Of a stretch of DNA of 64,000 nucleotides, positions 25,839-34,180 are shown piece by piece; position 1 is the stretch's first letter; each line of letters begins with the position of its first letter. Source of the stretch: Paraeggerthella hongkongensis. GTDB lineage: Bacteria > Actinomycetota > Coriobacteriia > Coriobacteriales > Eggerthellaceae. The translations under genes were made by a program, and so were the position numbers. The DNA lies in contig NZ_QICD01000005.1 of NCBI RefSeq assembly GCF_003726035.1, forward strand, positions 62,001-126,000, read 5' to 3'. The notes under the pieces are model-generated. The model made no database searches. It was not told the origin of the DNA and saw nothing but the letters and a program-made list of their open reading frames with translations.

Positions 25839-26705
25839 GTGGCTGCTGTTACCGCTTCCATGGTCAAGGAACTCCGCGAGATGACCGGTGCCGGCATGAT
25901 GGAGTGCAAGAAGGCGCTCGTCGAGGCCGACGGCAATCTGGACGCCGCCGTCGACGTCCTGCGCACCCGCGGCCTGGCCGCTGTTGCCAAGAAGGCCGGC
26001 CGTGCCACCAACGAGGGCACCGTCATGGCGCTCGTGTCCGAGGACGGCAAGGCTGGCGCCGTCGTCGAGCTGAACTGCGAGACCGACTTCGTGGGCATGA
26101 ACGACAAGTTCAAGGCGTACGCCGAGAAGATCGCCAAGGCCGCGCTGGCCGCCAACCCCGCCGACATGGACGCCCTCAAGGCCGCCGACGCCGAGGGCGA
26201 GACGGTCGAGGCCGTGGTGACCGACGCTATCCATACGCTGGGCGAGAACATCCAGCTTTCTCGCTTCGCGGTGGAGCAGGGCGGCGCCGTGTCGTCCTAC
26301 ATTCATGGCGGCGGCAAGATCGGCGTGCTCGTGCAGTTCGACGTCGAGGGCATCGACCCTGCGTCCGCTGAGTTCAAGGCATACGGCCGCGACGTTGCCA
26401 TGCAGGTTGCCGCCGCGTCTCCGGTTGCCGCTAACCGCGACTCCGTCGATCCGGCTATCGTCGAGCATGAGAAGGCCATCTACATGGCTCAGGCTGCCGA
26501 GTCCGGCAAGCCCGAGGCCATCCAGGAAAAGATGGCCGTCGGCCGTCTGGAGAAGTTCTTCAAGGAGAGCACGCTCACTGAGCAGGCGTTCGTCAAGAAC
26601 CCGGATCAGACCGTGTCCGAATACACGGCCGAGGTTGCGAAGAACCTGGGCGGCGAGATCAAGGTCGTCGACTTCAAGCGCTTCGTCCTGGGCGAAGAGG
26701 CGTAG
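25839..26705 (+). CDS. tsf: Elongation factor Ts
   Basis: 288 residues, starting at GTG 25839 behind AGAAAGGA. EF-Ts recharges EF-Tu by exchanging GDP for GTP. The N-terminal UBA-like domain (VKELREMTGAGMMECKKAL) is followed by the core with the family motif NCETDFVGMND, where most species have TDFVARN. The length is within the normal range. Gene order rpsB-tsf is the common one. A terminator with a long T run follows. Confidence 0.96.
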   Translation: MAAVTASMVKELREMTGAGMMECKKALVEADGNLDAAVDVLRTRGLAAVAKKAGRATNEGTVMALVSEDGKAGAVVELNCETDFVGMNDKFKAYAEKIAKAALAANPADMDALKAADAEGETVEAVVTDAIHTLGENIQLSRFAVEQGGAVSSYIHGGGKIGVLVQFDVEGIDPASAEFKAYGRDVAMQVAAASPVAANRDSVDPAIVEHEKAIYMAQAAESGKPEAIQEKMAVGRLEKFFKESTLTEQAFVKNPDQTVSEYTAEVAKNLGGEIKVVDFKRFVLGEEA

Positions 26706-26734
26706 GCTCCCTTTTCCGCTATTGGCAATGCTTG

Positions 26735-26764
26735 GACCCGAAGCTTCGGCTTCGGGTCTTTTTT
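26735..26764 (+). terminator. Intrinsic terminator after tsf
   Basis: GACCCGAAGC, loop TTCG, GCTTCGGGTC, then a run of T bases: the most classical terminator in the window. Confidence 0.93.
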
Positions 26765-26833
26765 GTGCGTCGGGAAAGGCGTGCTCTGGCCGTGAGATCC
26801 GATGGGGGCATCAAGCCGTCTCAGCCGCCGCCG

Positions 26834-26887
26834 TTGTCGATCCAAAAACACGTTTTTTCGTCCAAAAACGTGTTTTTGGATCGACAA
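26834..26887. repeat. 54-base palindrome between tsf and murA
   Basis: TTGTCGATCCAAAAACACG (26834-26852) is the exact reverse complement of 26869-26887. The 16-base centre adds T5/A5 pairing, so about 24 base pairs form around CGTCC. Each arm carries both an A5 and a T run, so a hairpin could act as a terminator on either strand. No function is known. The rest of 26765-27040 holds no gene. Confidence 0.8.
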
Positions 26888-27042
26888 TGCATCCGGATGC
26901 TACTTGTGTTTCGATGCCGTCGCTCTGGCTTGCCGGGAAAGGACGACGCACGATTCAGCCCGCGATCAATGTTCCGATTAGTATTCCCCCCCATGCCGTT
27001 CTGCTTTCGTTGTGAAGGCATGCATAATGCGGGTCTTCACTT

Positions 27043-27050
27043 TCTATAAT
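27043..27050 (+). promoter_or_regulatory. murA promoter -10 (TATAAT)
   Basis: TATAAT at 27045-27050 within TTCTATAATGGACGCAT, 90 bases before murA. No -35 at the proper distance. Very similar to the -10 region before sppA. Confidence 0.5.
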
Positions 27051-27139
27051 GGACGCATTGCGAACCGAACGCGTCGTCTCCGGCGCGCATCCATAGACGA
27101 GTCAAGCCGGGTCGTGCATCCCGGCGTTAAGGAACACCC

Positions 27140-28432
27140 ATGGCAGAAGAGATCATCATTGTCGAAGGCAACGGCGTGCTCGCGGGCGAAGTGGCTGTGT
27201 CGGGCGCCAAGAATTCCGCGCTCAAGCTCATTGCCGCTGCCTTGCTCGGCCAGGGCGAAACGCTCGTGCGCAACGTGCCCCTCATCTCCGATATCAGCAT
27301 CATGTCGGAGGTGCTGCGCCGCCTGGGCGCAACCGTGGAGCGCGACGGCCATACGCTGGTAGTGGACACGACCGATGTCGAGCAGTTCGAAACGCCGTAC
27401 GACTTGGTATCCAAGATGCGCGCGAGCATTTCGGTTCTGGGCCCGCTGGTCGGTCGGTTCGGGAGGGCCCGCGTGGCCATGCCCGGCGGGTGCCAGATCG
27501 GCGCGCGCAAAATCGACATGCACCTCGTGGGACTTGAGGCGCTGGGCGTGGAATTCACCATCGATCACGGATTTCTGGAAGCGCGCACGCCGAACGGCCT
27601 GGTCGGGGCAGACGTCGTTCTGGATTTCCCCAGCGTCGGGGCAACCGAGAACCTGCTTATGGCGGCAGTTACGGCAAAAGGCACGACGGTGCTCGAGAAC
27701 GCCGCGCGCGAGCCTGAAATCGTGGACTTGGCGAACATGCTGGTGTCCATGGGGGCGAAGGTGGCCGGGGCCGGTTCTTCGATAATCGAGGTAGAGGGCG
27801 TTCCGCTTTCCTCGCTGCATCCTTGCGACCATACGACGGTAGGCGATCGCATCGAGGCGGGCACCTTCTTGGTGGGCGGCGCTCTCACGGGGGGCCCCGT
27901 TACGGTGCGCGGCATCGATCCGTCGTATCTGCGCGTTGCCCTCATGAAGCTTGCCGCTATGGGCTGCGAGGTGCAGACCGGAGCCGACTGGGTCACCGTC
28001 AGTCGTACGCGCCCCCTTATCCCCATCGATATTCAAACCCTGCCGCATCCGGGCTTCCCGACCGATCTGCAGGCGCAGTTCATGTTGCTAGCCGCGCGCG
28101 CGGAGGGCGTGTCGGTCATCACCGAGAATGTGTTCGAGAACCGCTTCATGTTTGCAAGCGAGCTTATCCGCATGGGAGCCGATATCACTATCGAAGATCA
28201 TCATGCGCTGGTCAGGGGCGTTGCGGGCCTACAGGGCGCCGACGTGTCCTCCACCGACCTGCGCGCGGGCGCGGCGCTTGTTCTTGCGGGAGTGTCTGCC
28301 GAGGGGCAGACGCGGGTGCACAACATCGGTCATATCGACCGTGGCTACGAAGATTACGTTGGCAAGCTGTGCGATCTGGGGGCGTGCGTTCGCCGCGCGC
28401 CTGTCGACGGCATGCCGGACATCTGCGGTTAG
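27140..28432 (+). CDS. murA: UDP-N-acetylglucosamine 1-carboxyvinyltransferase
   Basis: 430 residues; ATG 27140 after AAGGA. MurA transfers enolpyruvate from PEP to UDP-GlcNAc, the first committed step of peptidoglycan synthesis, in the cytosol. The start with [10 protein letters not shown] is typical, and the reactive cysteine is present as C118 in [13 protein letters not shown], so fosfomycin sensitivity at this residue is expected. It has normal length. An LCP-family gene follows 12 bases later and is probably cotranscribed. Confidence 0.95.
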   Translation: MAEEIIIVEGNGVLAGEVAVSGAKNSALKLIAAALLGQGETLVRNVPLISDISIMSEVLRRLGATVERDGHTLVVDTTDVEQFETPYDLVSKMRASISVLGPLVGRFGRARVAMPGGCQIGARKIDMHLVGLEALGVEFTIDHGFLEARTPNGLVGADVVLDFPSVGATENLLMAAVTAKGTTVLENAAREPEIVDLANMLVSMGAKVAGAGSSIIEVEGVPLSSLHPCDHTTVGDRIEAGTFLVGGALTGGPVTVRGIDPSYLRVALMKLAAMGCEVQTGADWVTVSRTRPLIPIDIQTLPHPGFPTDLQAQFMLLAARAEGVSVITENVFENRFMFASELIRMGADITIEDHHALVRGVAGLQGADVSSTDLRAGAALVLAGVSAEGQTRVHNIGHIDRGYEDYVGKLCDLGACVRRAPVDGMPDICG

Positions 28433-28444
28433 CGGAGGCCGCAC

Positions 28445-29935
28445 ATGGTCAAGCGCCGTAAGGGCTTTTCGGCAACGCAGTCCAAAATCACCTCGCGCCG
28501 TTTGCGCACCGCTACGCTGGGCACGCACGTGCCGCGGCGTTCGCGCGGGCGCATGAACGCCGATTCCGTCGGGTTTTCGAGCGCGCGCAAGCAGAAGCGC
28601 GCGGCGCGCGGCTACGTGGAAACCATTTTGCCGAACACGTCGTCCGGGGAGAGCGCCTCCCAGTTCTCTCGTCGCGTGAGCAGGCGCGAGTTCTCCCATG
28701 GCATCCAACGCCGCGCGCGCATGCGGCGACTCGTCGCAGTGGTCGCATGCGTCGTTTTGGTGGCGATCGTTGCGGCGGGCGTAGGGACGTTCGCGTTCTT
28801 CGGTTCGCTCGATTCCAAGATAGGTCTCAAGAACTCGGACGCCTCGTCGGCGCTTGTTGCTCCGAAAGAGGCTGCCGACGCCTTCTACGCGCTGGTCGCT
28901 GCAGATTTGGATTCGGCGGGGGCCGCGAACGCTCAAGCCGGGCCTGATGCTCTTGCCCTGGTGCGGGTGGATCGAGCCGCGCGGTCGGCGGTCGTCGTGT
29001 CCGTTCCTGCTGCCTTGCAGGTCCAGCTTAAAGACGGAAAGCCTCATCAGCTTCGAGACGCCGCTGTGCAGGAAGGAGATGCGTCCCTGATCAAAGCTGT
29101 GTCGAACTTCGCCGGGGTGAACGTGTCTCATTTGGTCAAAATTGATGCCGATGGCGTGGCGAACCTGATCGATGGGCTTGGCGGCGTACAGGTGAACGTG
29201 GCCGAAGAGGTGGACGACCCAACGGCGGGCGACGTCTACCTATCTCCGGGGGAGCAGACGCTCGACGGCAAGGCCGCCCTCACGTTTTTACGCGCGTCGA
29301 ACTTTTCGGGAGGCTTTCAGGTGCAGGCGGCCAATCAGCGCGAGCTGCTTGCGGCGCTGTCCCTCCGCCTGCTTGACGAGGGGTCGTTTTCCTTCTTGTC
29401 CACATTGGATAAGGTGGGGGGTTCTTTCGGCACCGACATGGGCGCGAAAGATGCGCTGGGCTTGGCCGATGCGCTGCGGGGCATGGACGCGTCTGCGGTG
29501 AAGGGTGCTCTCGTTCCCGGTTATGAGACGACACGCGATAACGTCTCTTATTACGTGGCCTCAACCGATGCATGGTCGTCTATGATGGAATTGGTGAAGC
29601 AGGGGAAAGACCCGGTGATCGAGAAGAAGATCGCTGCGGTCGATCCGGCCAGCTTCACCCTGACCGTCCGCAACGGCGGAGGCATTACCGGCGCGGCGGC
29701 CCAGATATCCCAAACGCTTGCAGGCATGGGGTTCAAGGTCGAGGAAACCGGCAATACCGATACTGCTGCTTACGCCGAAACGTTGGTCATCTACAAGGAC
29801 AACGCGTTCGAGCCGGCCGCGCAAACCGTGGTCTCCGCTCTGGGCCTTGGCCGTACGGTTGCCGATGCGGGGTTCTATACGTTCGACACGGACGTGCTGC
29901 TGGTTCTGGGGAAGGATTGGAAGCCTTCTTCGTAG
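28445..29935 (+). CDS. LytR-CpsA-Psr family membrane protein with altered active site
   Basis: 496 residues behind GGAGG. A basic cytoplasmic N-terminus of 95 residues is followed by one helix (about 96-119), an extracytoplasmic LCP domain (about 165-345) and a LytR_C domain (about 390-490). LCP enzymes attach glycopolymers to the cell wall. The usual SIPRDT segment here reads SVPAAL (186-191), losing the Arg and Asp that bind the pyrophosphate lipid, and the final Arg-rich helix reads FLRASNFSGGFQVQAANQR with the GD..R pair changed. It may have lost transferase activity or act as an accessory protein. It lies downstream of murA. Confidence 0.8.
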   Translation: MVKRRKGFSATQSKITSRRLRTATLGTHVPRRSRGRMNADSVGFSSARKQKRAARGYVETILPNTSSGESASQFSRRVSRREFSHGIQRRARMRRLVAVVACVVLVAIVAAGVGTFAFFGSLDSKIGLKNSDASSALVAPKEAADAFYALVAADLDSAGAANAQAGPDALALVRVDRAARSAVVVSVPAALQVQLKDGKPHQLRDAAVQEGDASLIKAVSNFAGVNVSHLVKIDADGVANLIDGLGGVQVNVAEEVDDPTAGDVYLSPGEQTLDGKAALTFLRASNFSGGFQVQAANQRELLAALSLRLLDEGSFSFLSTLDKVGGSFGTDMGAKDALGLADALRGMDASAVKGALVPGYETTRDNVSYYVASTDAWSSMMELVKQGKDPVIEKKIAAVDPASFTLTVRNGGGITGAAAQISQTLAGMGFKVEETGNTDTAAYAETLVIYKDNAFEPAAQTVVSALGLGRTVADAGFYTFDTDVLLVLGKDWKPSS

Positions 29936-30000
29936 CGTCATGCGCCTCGTCGATGTTTCCTTCGCATTTCCCGGCTTCGGCCGTGCGCGCCAAGGCTCTG

Positions 30001-30009
30001 TGGTAGAAT
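30001..30009 (+). promoter_or_regulatory. Extended -10 promoter (TGG TAGAAT)
   Basis: TGG followed by TAGAAT, 42 bases upstream of the NifU-like gene. Confidence 0.45.
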
Positions 30010-30050
30010 CGGCACCTGATAACACCCATTCAGACGAAGGAGCGATTCCT

Positions 30051-30284
30051 ATGGTGGATAAGAACGACGTAGCGGCTGTGCTCGAGCTCATTCGCCCCAG
30101 CCTGCAGGCTGATGGCGGCGACGTGAAGCTCATCGACGTTGCCGAGGACGGCGTGGTCACGGTTGAGCTGCAGGGCGCGTGCAAGGGCTGCCCGATGTCT
30201 CAGATGACGCTCGCCAACGGCGTGGAGCGCATCCTGAAAGAGCGCGTCCCCGGCGTGACGAAGGTCGTGCCCGCGGCTGAATAG
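30051..30284 (+). CDS. NifU-like C-terminal domain iron-sulfur scaffold
   Basis: 77 residues after AAGGAG. It consists only of the NifU C-terminal (Nfu) domain: an alpha/beta fold with CKGC (C44, C47) in GACKGCPMSQMTL. Nfu proteins hold a 4Fe-4S cluster between two monomers and pass it to apo-enzymes. It starts RPSLQADGGDVKLIDV as the family does. It has its own promoter and is followed 33 bases later by a Cys-rich gene. Confidence 0.92.
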   Translation: MVDKNDVAAVLELIRPSLQADGGDVKLIDVAEDGVVTVELQGACKGCPMSQMTLANGVERILKERVPGVTKVVPAAE

Positions 30285-30317
30285 CCGTGAGCGTTCGGGA
30301 TTGAAGGGAAGGCGGAT

Positions 30318-30611
30318 ATGGCGAACTGCTGGGAACTGCGCGGATGCGACGAGGAGATGATGTCGCGTTGTCCGCACAACATACCCGGAGAGCCTTGTCC
30401 TGCCGACTGCCGCTTTGCAGCTTGCGTGCGGTCTACGCATGAAGTGTGCCAGGATTTCAACGTACTGTTGAACCCGGAGCGCGACTACGATGCGGCCATC
30501 AAGGAGATATGCCGCTTCTGTACGCACTTTTTAACGCATGGGCCGAACATGGCCGATCGCAAAGAAGGCTGCGTGGCCCGGCAAGGCAACCCGAACCGGT
30601 TTCTGCTCTAG
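30318..30611 (+). CDS. Cys-rich small protein with N-terminal CW motif (two-CW-like)
   Basis: 97 residues with ten cysteines, starting MANCWELRGCDEEMMSRCPH after GGAAGGCGGAT. The NCWE...C...CP pattern is like the two-CW domain found in bacterial redox or metal proteins. Later cysteines occur as CRFC and as single residues. The amount and spacing suggest metal or Fe-S binding. No signal peptide is present. Position next to the NifU-like scaffold fits a metal-cluster protein, but this is inference and the function is unknown. Confidence 0.65.
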   Translation: MANCWELRGCDEEMMSRCPHNIPGEPCPADCRFAACVRSTHEVCQDFNVLLNPERDYDAAIKEICRFCTHFLTHGPNMADRKEGCVARQGNPNRFLL

Positions 30612-30696
30612 GCCTGTTCTTGGCTTCGCGCGTTACGGTTGCGTTAACGTGTTCGCATCGAGGCGCAGGAACGGGTATCGTACATGCTTGGATTCG

Positions 30697-30730
30697 AGCG
30701 CGGCCGCACGGCCATTCGTGCGGCCGCGCT
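30697..30730 (+). terminator. 14-bp GC-rich hairpin upstream of pdxS
   Basis: AGCGCGGCCGCACG and CGTGCGGCCGCGCT pair around GCCATT. No T run follows. It may end transcription of the Cys-rich gene or shape the pdxS leader. I see no convincing promoter between 30612 and 30791. Confidence 0.5.
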
Positions 30731-30791
30731 CTGCATGCTGTCGGCGCGTTGCGGACAGCTATTCGAACGATCGCGATGAAAGGACGGCTCG

Positions 30792-31682
30792 ATGACCGAA
30801 CAGGCGCATGGCACGCTCAAAGTGAAGACCGGCTTTGCCGAGATGATGAAGGGCGGCGTCATCATGGACGTCGTCAATCCCGAGCAGGCGAAGATCGCCG
30901 AGGATGCGGGCGCCGTGGCCGTTATGGCCCTCGAGCGCGTCCCCGCCGACATCCGCGCGCACGGCGGCGTGGCGCGTATGAGCGATCCCACCATGATCGA
31001 GGGCATCGTGGAGGCCGTGTCCATCCCCGTTATGGCGAAGTGCCGCATCGGGCATTTCGTGGAGGCGCAGGTGCTGCAGAGCCTGGGCGTGGACTTTATC
31101 GATGAGAGCGAGGTGCTCACGCCGGCCGACGACGAGTACCATGTGAACAAGTGGGATTTCGACGTGCCGTTCGTGTGCGGCGCGCGCAACCTGGGCGAGG
31201 CTTTGCGCCGTATCGCCGAAGGTGCGGCCATGATTCGCACGAAAGGCGAGCCGGGCACGGGCAACGTGGTGGAGGCCGTGCGTCACATGCGTACCGTGAC
31301 TACCGACATCGCCCGTATCAAAGGTTTGCGCGACGAGCAGTTGTTTACGGCTGCAAAGGAGCTGCAAGCTCCCTACGAACTGGTGAAGTGGGTGGCCGAG
31401 CACGGGTGTCTGCCCGTGGTGAACTTCTCGGCCGGCGGCATTGCCACGCCTGCTGACGCGGCGCTCATGATGCAGTTGGGCTGCGACGGCGTATTCGTGG
31501 GCAGCGGCATTTTCAAGTCGGGCGACCCGGCCAAGCGCGCTCGCGCCATCGTGGAGGCCACGACGAACTACGACGATCCCGACACTATCGCGCGCGTTTC
31601 GCGCAACCTGGGCGAGGCTATGGTGGGCATCGAGATCTCCGACATCCCCGACAACGAACTGATGGCGCAGCGCGGCTGGTAA
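30792..31682 (+). CDS. pdxS: Pyridoxal 5'-phosphate synthase, synthase subunit
   Basis: 296 residues after AAAGGA. PdxS makes PLP directly from ribose 5-phosphate, glyceraldehyde 3-phosphate and ammonia from PdxT; twelve copies form the ring complex. Very conserved stretches are visible: [30 protein letters not shown] and [14 protein letters not shown], including the two catalytic lysines in their usual contexts. It has normal length and pdxT follows. Confidence 0.97.
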   Translation: MTEQAHGTLKVKTGFAEMMKGGVIMDVVNPEQAKIAEDAGAVAVMALERVPADIRAHGGVARMSDPTMIEGIVEAVSIPVMAKCRIGHFVEAQVLQSLGVDFIDESEVLTPADDEYHVNKWDFDVPFVCGARNLGEALRRIAEGAAMIRTKGEPGTGNVVEAVRHMRTVTTDIARIKGLRDEQLFTAAKELQAPYELVKWVAEHGCLPVVNFSAGGIATPADAALMMQLGCDGVFVGSGIFKSGDPAKRARAIVEATTNYDDPDTIARVSRNLGEAMVGIEISDIPDNELMAQRGW

Positions 31683-31714
31683 AGACGAGCTGCGTGAACC
31701 TATGAGGCTTGGTC

Positions 31715-32326
31715 ATGCAACCTATGAATAAAACTATCGGCGTCCTAGCGCTTCAGGGCGCGTTCCGCGAACATCGAGCTATGCTCGACGGGCTGGGAGC
31801 GGCTACGCGCCTCGTGCGCTGGCCGCACGAGCTCGACGGCTTGGACGGCTTGGTGCTGCCGGGCGGCGAGTCGACGGCCATCGCGAAGCTCTTGGCCATC
31901 CACGGCATGTACCAGCCTCTGCGCGATGCGTTCGCGCGGGGGATGGCCGTGTTCGGCACATGCGCCGGCGCTATCCTGATGGCGCGCGACATCGAAGGCG
32001 CGCGGCCCGATCAGGAGCCGCTCGCTCTTATGGACGTGCGGATCCGGCGCAACGCCTACGGCCGGCAGATCGACTCGTTCGAGACGGCGGTGCCGTGGGT
32101 CGGGATCGAGGGCGGCCCCGTGAAGGGAGTGTTCATCCGCGCGCCGAGGTTCGCCGATTGGGGGCCGAACGTGGAGGTCCTCAGTGCCGCCGATGACGGC
32201 GAGCCGCTCGCCGTGCGCGAAGGGCGCGCGCTCGCCGTGGCGTTTCATCCCGAGTTGACCGACGATGCGCGCGTGCATGCGTTCTTCCTTGACCGCGTGG
32301 TGGGCGAGGAACGCGCCTCTTGCTGA
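31715..32326 (+). CDS. pdxT: Pyridoxal 5'-phosphate synthase, glutaminase subunit
   Basis: 203 residues from ATG 31715, seven bases after GAGG. A TTG at 31709 and an ATG at 31724 are alternatives. PdxT is a class I glutaminase feeding ammonia to PdxS. It has LPGGESTAI (oxyanion loop), the nucleophile Cys in FGTCAGAILMA and the His-Glu pair in VAFHPELTDD. It starts 32 bases after pdxS and is cotranscribed. Confidence 0.95.
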   Translation: MQPMNKTIGVLALQGAFREHRAMLDGLGAATRLVRWPHELDGLDGLVLPGGESTAIAKLLAIHGMYQPLRDAFARGMAVFGTCAGAILMARDIEGARPDQEPLALMDVRIRRNAYGRQIDSFETAVPWVGIEGGPVKGVFIRAPRFADWGPNVEVLSAADDGEPLAVREGRALAVAFHPELTDDARVHAFFLDRVVGEERASC

Positions 32327-32329
32327 TGT

Positions 32330-32387
32330 GAAGCCCGTCCGGCGTGGGCGCCGTTCGGCGTTCGCGTCGGCGGGCTTCTGCTACAAT
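32330..32387 (+). promoter_or_regulatory. Hairpin after pdxT overlapping an extended -10 promoter
   Basis: GAAGCCCG (32330-32337) pairs with CGGGCTTC (32371-32378) and probably ends pdxT transcription. It is followed directly by TGC TACAAT (32379-32387), an extended -10 for the small zinc-ribbon gene. Confidence 0.5.
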
Positions 32388-32431
32388 GAGGACAAAAGAA
32401 GGCGGGCGAACGAGCGAAGGAGCGTGAACCG

Positions 32432-32650
32432 ATGAATCGAAGCGCAATCTGCCCTGCATGCGGCGCGAACGATCTGGACGTATGTCGCTACGATGCCATG
32501 ATGGTTCTGCGAACGGACCTGGCCTTGTTCACGCTGCGCTGCCCGCACTGCGACACCTCGGTTTCCATTGTGCACCCCATTCCGTCTCAGCTGCGCGACG
32601 AGGTTCGCTTCGCCGCCATCGAGGTGGGGGCTGGTATGGGCCAGGAGTAG
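32432..32650 (+). CDS. Small zinc-ribbon protein
   Basis: 72 residues with CPAC (C7, C10) and CPHC (C37, C40), a zinc-ribbon spacing. The rest has no recognised domain. It resembles small ribbon proteins of unknown role. The promoter and GGAGCG site upstream support expression. lgt follows 60 bases downstream behind its own ribosome site and could be cotranscribed. Confidence 0.6.
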   Translation: MNRSAICPACGANDLDVCRYDAMMVLRTDLALFTLRCPHCDTSVSIVHPIPSQLRDEVRFAAIEVGAGMGQE

Positions 32651-32710
32651 GCTCTGCGCCTCGCTTCCGAAGGCAATCGTCCCGCCTCGGTTTTTTGCGA
32701 AAGGAACTTC

Positions 32711-33544
32711 ATGCTCAACAACATCTACCAAAGCCTTGACCCGGTTGCGTTCGCTATCGGGCCGTTTGCGGTGCGCTGGTACGGTATCGCCTACGTGCTC
32801 GGATTCGTGTGCGCGGCGCTTGTGGTGTGGCGTGTAGCGCGCCGATGGCGCGTGCGCGTGGACGTGGATTCCTTGCTTACCATCATGTTCTGCGTAATCG
32901 TTGGCGTGATCCTTGGAGGGCGCTTGGGCTACGTCTTGTTTTACGGCGATGGCTACTACCTGGCTCATCCTGTCGAGATCCTTGCGTTCAACCGTGGCGG
33001 CATGAGCTTTCACGGCGGCCTGATCGGCGCGCTTCTTTCGGGTATCGTGGCGGCTAAACTGACGAACATCCCGTATCTGACGCTGGCCGATCTGGGCTGC
33101 ATCGGCGCTCCGCTCGGCTTGCTGTTCGGTCGCTGCGCGAACTTCGTGAACGGCGAGCTGTGGGGCGCGCCCACCGATGCCGCGTGGGGCGTGGTGTTCG
33201 GCGGGGCCGCTGGAGCGATGCCGCGCCATCCCTCTCAGCTGTACGAGGCGTTTTTGGAGGGGATCGTCATTTTCGCGGTGCTCTACCTGCTCTCGCGAAT
33301 GCGTCCGGCTCGTCCGCGCGGTACTTTTCTGGGCTTGTTCCTGATCATGTACGGATGCTTCCGCTTTCTGGTTGAGTTCGTGCGCGAGCCGGACGTGCAA
33401 CTAGGCTACTTGTGGGGCGGGTGGCTTACCATGGGGCAGCTTTTGAGCGTTCCGTTGATCCTGGTAGGTGTGGGCGTGTTGGTTTATGCGATTGTCGTGA
33501 AAAAGCCCCAGCAGGGTCTTCCTGAAATGCAACAAAGTGAGTAA
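32711..33544 (+). CDS. lgt: Phosphatidylglycerol--prolipoprotein diacylglyceryl transferase
   Basis: 277 residues after AAAGGAAC. Lgt is an inner-membrane enzyme with seven helices that attaches diacylglycerol to the lipobox cysteine. The family signature is read as GRCANFVNGELWG. The conserved HGG (GGMSFHGGLIGA), RHPSQLYEA and REPD elements are also present. It serves lipoproteins such as the two ABC binding proteins in this window. It has normal length. Confidence 0.95.
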   Translation: MLNNIYQSLDPVAFAIGPFAVRWYGIAYVLGFVCAALVVWRVARRWRVRVDVDSLLTIMFCVIVGVILGGRLGYVLFYGDGYYLAHPVEILAFNRGGMSFHGGLIGALLSGIVAAKLTNIPYLTLADLGCIGAPLGLLFGRCANFVNGELWGAPTDAAWGVVFGGAAGAMPRHPSQLYEAFLEGIVIFAVLYLLSRMRPARPRGTFLGLFLIMYGCFRFLVEFVREPDVQLGYLWGGWLTMGQLLSVPLILVGVGVLVYAIVVKKPQQGLPEMQQSE

Positions 33545-33627
33545 CATTTAAAGAGGCAAGGGGCACGGTGCTTGGCAAGCGAGGCGTTTCGGCGACGTTA
33601 CGGTTCGGCTGCAAGCATCGCGGTGCG

Positions 33628-33656
33628 TTCACTGCGCATCGGCCCTGCGCTATCAT
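33628..33656 (+). promoter_or_regulatory. Promoter for the superoxide reductase gene
   Basis: TTCACT (33628-33633), a 17-base spacer, TATCAT (33651-33656), preceded by GCGC, 48 bases before the ATG. Confidence 0.6.
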
Positions 33657-33703
33657 TAAAAGAAGCAGGTAGACCTGTACGCGAAGCTAAAGGGGGCCCG
33701 AAT

Positions 33704-34084
33704 ATGGATCTCAAGTTTTACAAGTGCATGCACTGCGGCAACATCGCCGTGAAGCCGTTCGATGCTGGCGTTCCGCTGGTTTGCTGTGGCGAGAAGATGA
33801 CCGAGCTCACCGCCAACACCACCGACGCCGCGCTCGAGAAGCACGTTCCCGTCGTGAGCGTCGATGGCGCGAGCGTCCACGTCGAGGTGGGCAGCACGCT
33901 GCATCCCATGACGCCGGAGCACTACATCACCTTCATCTGCCTGGTTACGAAGAACGGTTACCAGATGCGCGAGCTCACCCCCGAGGATGCTCCCGTTGCC
34001 GATTTCGTCGTGGCTGAGGGCGACGAAGCTCTCAAGGTGTACGAGTACTGCAACCTGCACGGCCTGTGGGTCGCCGAGGTGTAA
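33704..34084 (+). CDS. Desulfoferrodoxin (2Fe superoxide reductase)
   Basis: 126 residues. The N-terminal rubredoxin-like FeS4 centre has C8, C11 and C27-C28. The catalytic Fe centre has H47, H67, H73, C116 and H119 in the expected EKHVP, HPMTPEH and CNLHG contexts. It reduces superoxide to hydrogen peroxide without releasing oxygen, a typical defence of anaerobes. It needs reduced rubredoxin, and a rubredoxin-fusion protein is encoded at 43652. It is a single gene with its own promoter and terminator. Confidence 0.95.
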   Translation: MDLKFYKCMHCGNIAVKPFDAGVPLVCCGEKMTELTANTTDAALEKHVPVVSVDGASVHVEVGSTLHPMTPEHYITFICLVTKNGYQMRELTPEDAPVADFVVAEGDEALKVYEYCNLHGLWVAEV

Positions 34085-34107
34085 AGACGTTTTGCGATCG
34101 TTTCGAG

Positions 34108-34151
34108 AGCGCCCGTTCCGTGCAAGCGGAGCGGGCGCTTTGCGCTATCAT
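34108..34151 (+). terminator. Terminator hairpin followed by the pyk -10 element
   Basis: AGCGCCCGTTCCG (34108-34120) and CGGAGCGGGCGCT (34127-34139) pair with one G-T, followed by TT. Immediately after is GCGCTATCAT (34142-34151), the -10 word for pyk, 30 bases before its ATG. Confidence 0.65.
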
Positions 34152-34180
34152 GAAGGAAAACGACGTACGACGGGGAGGCT

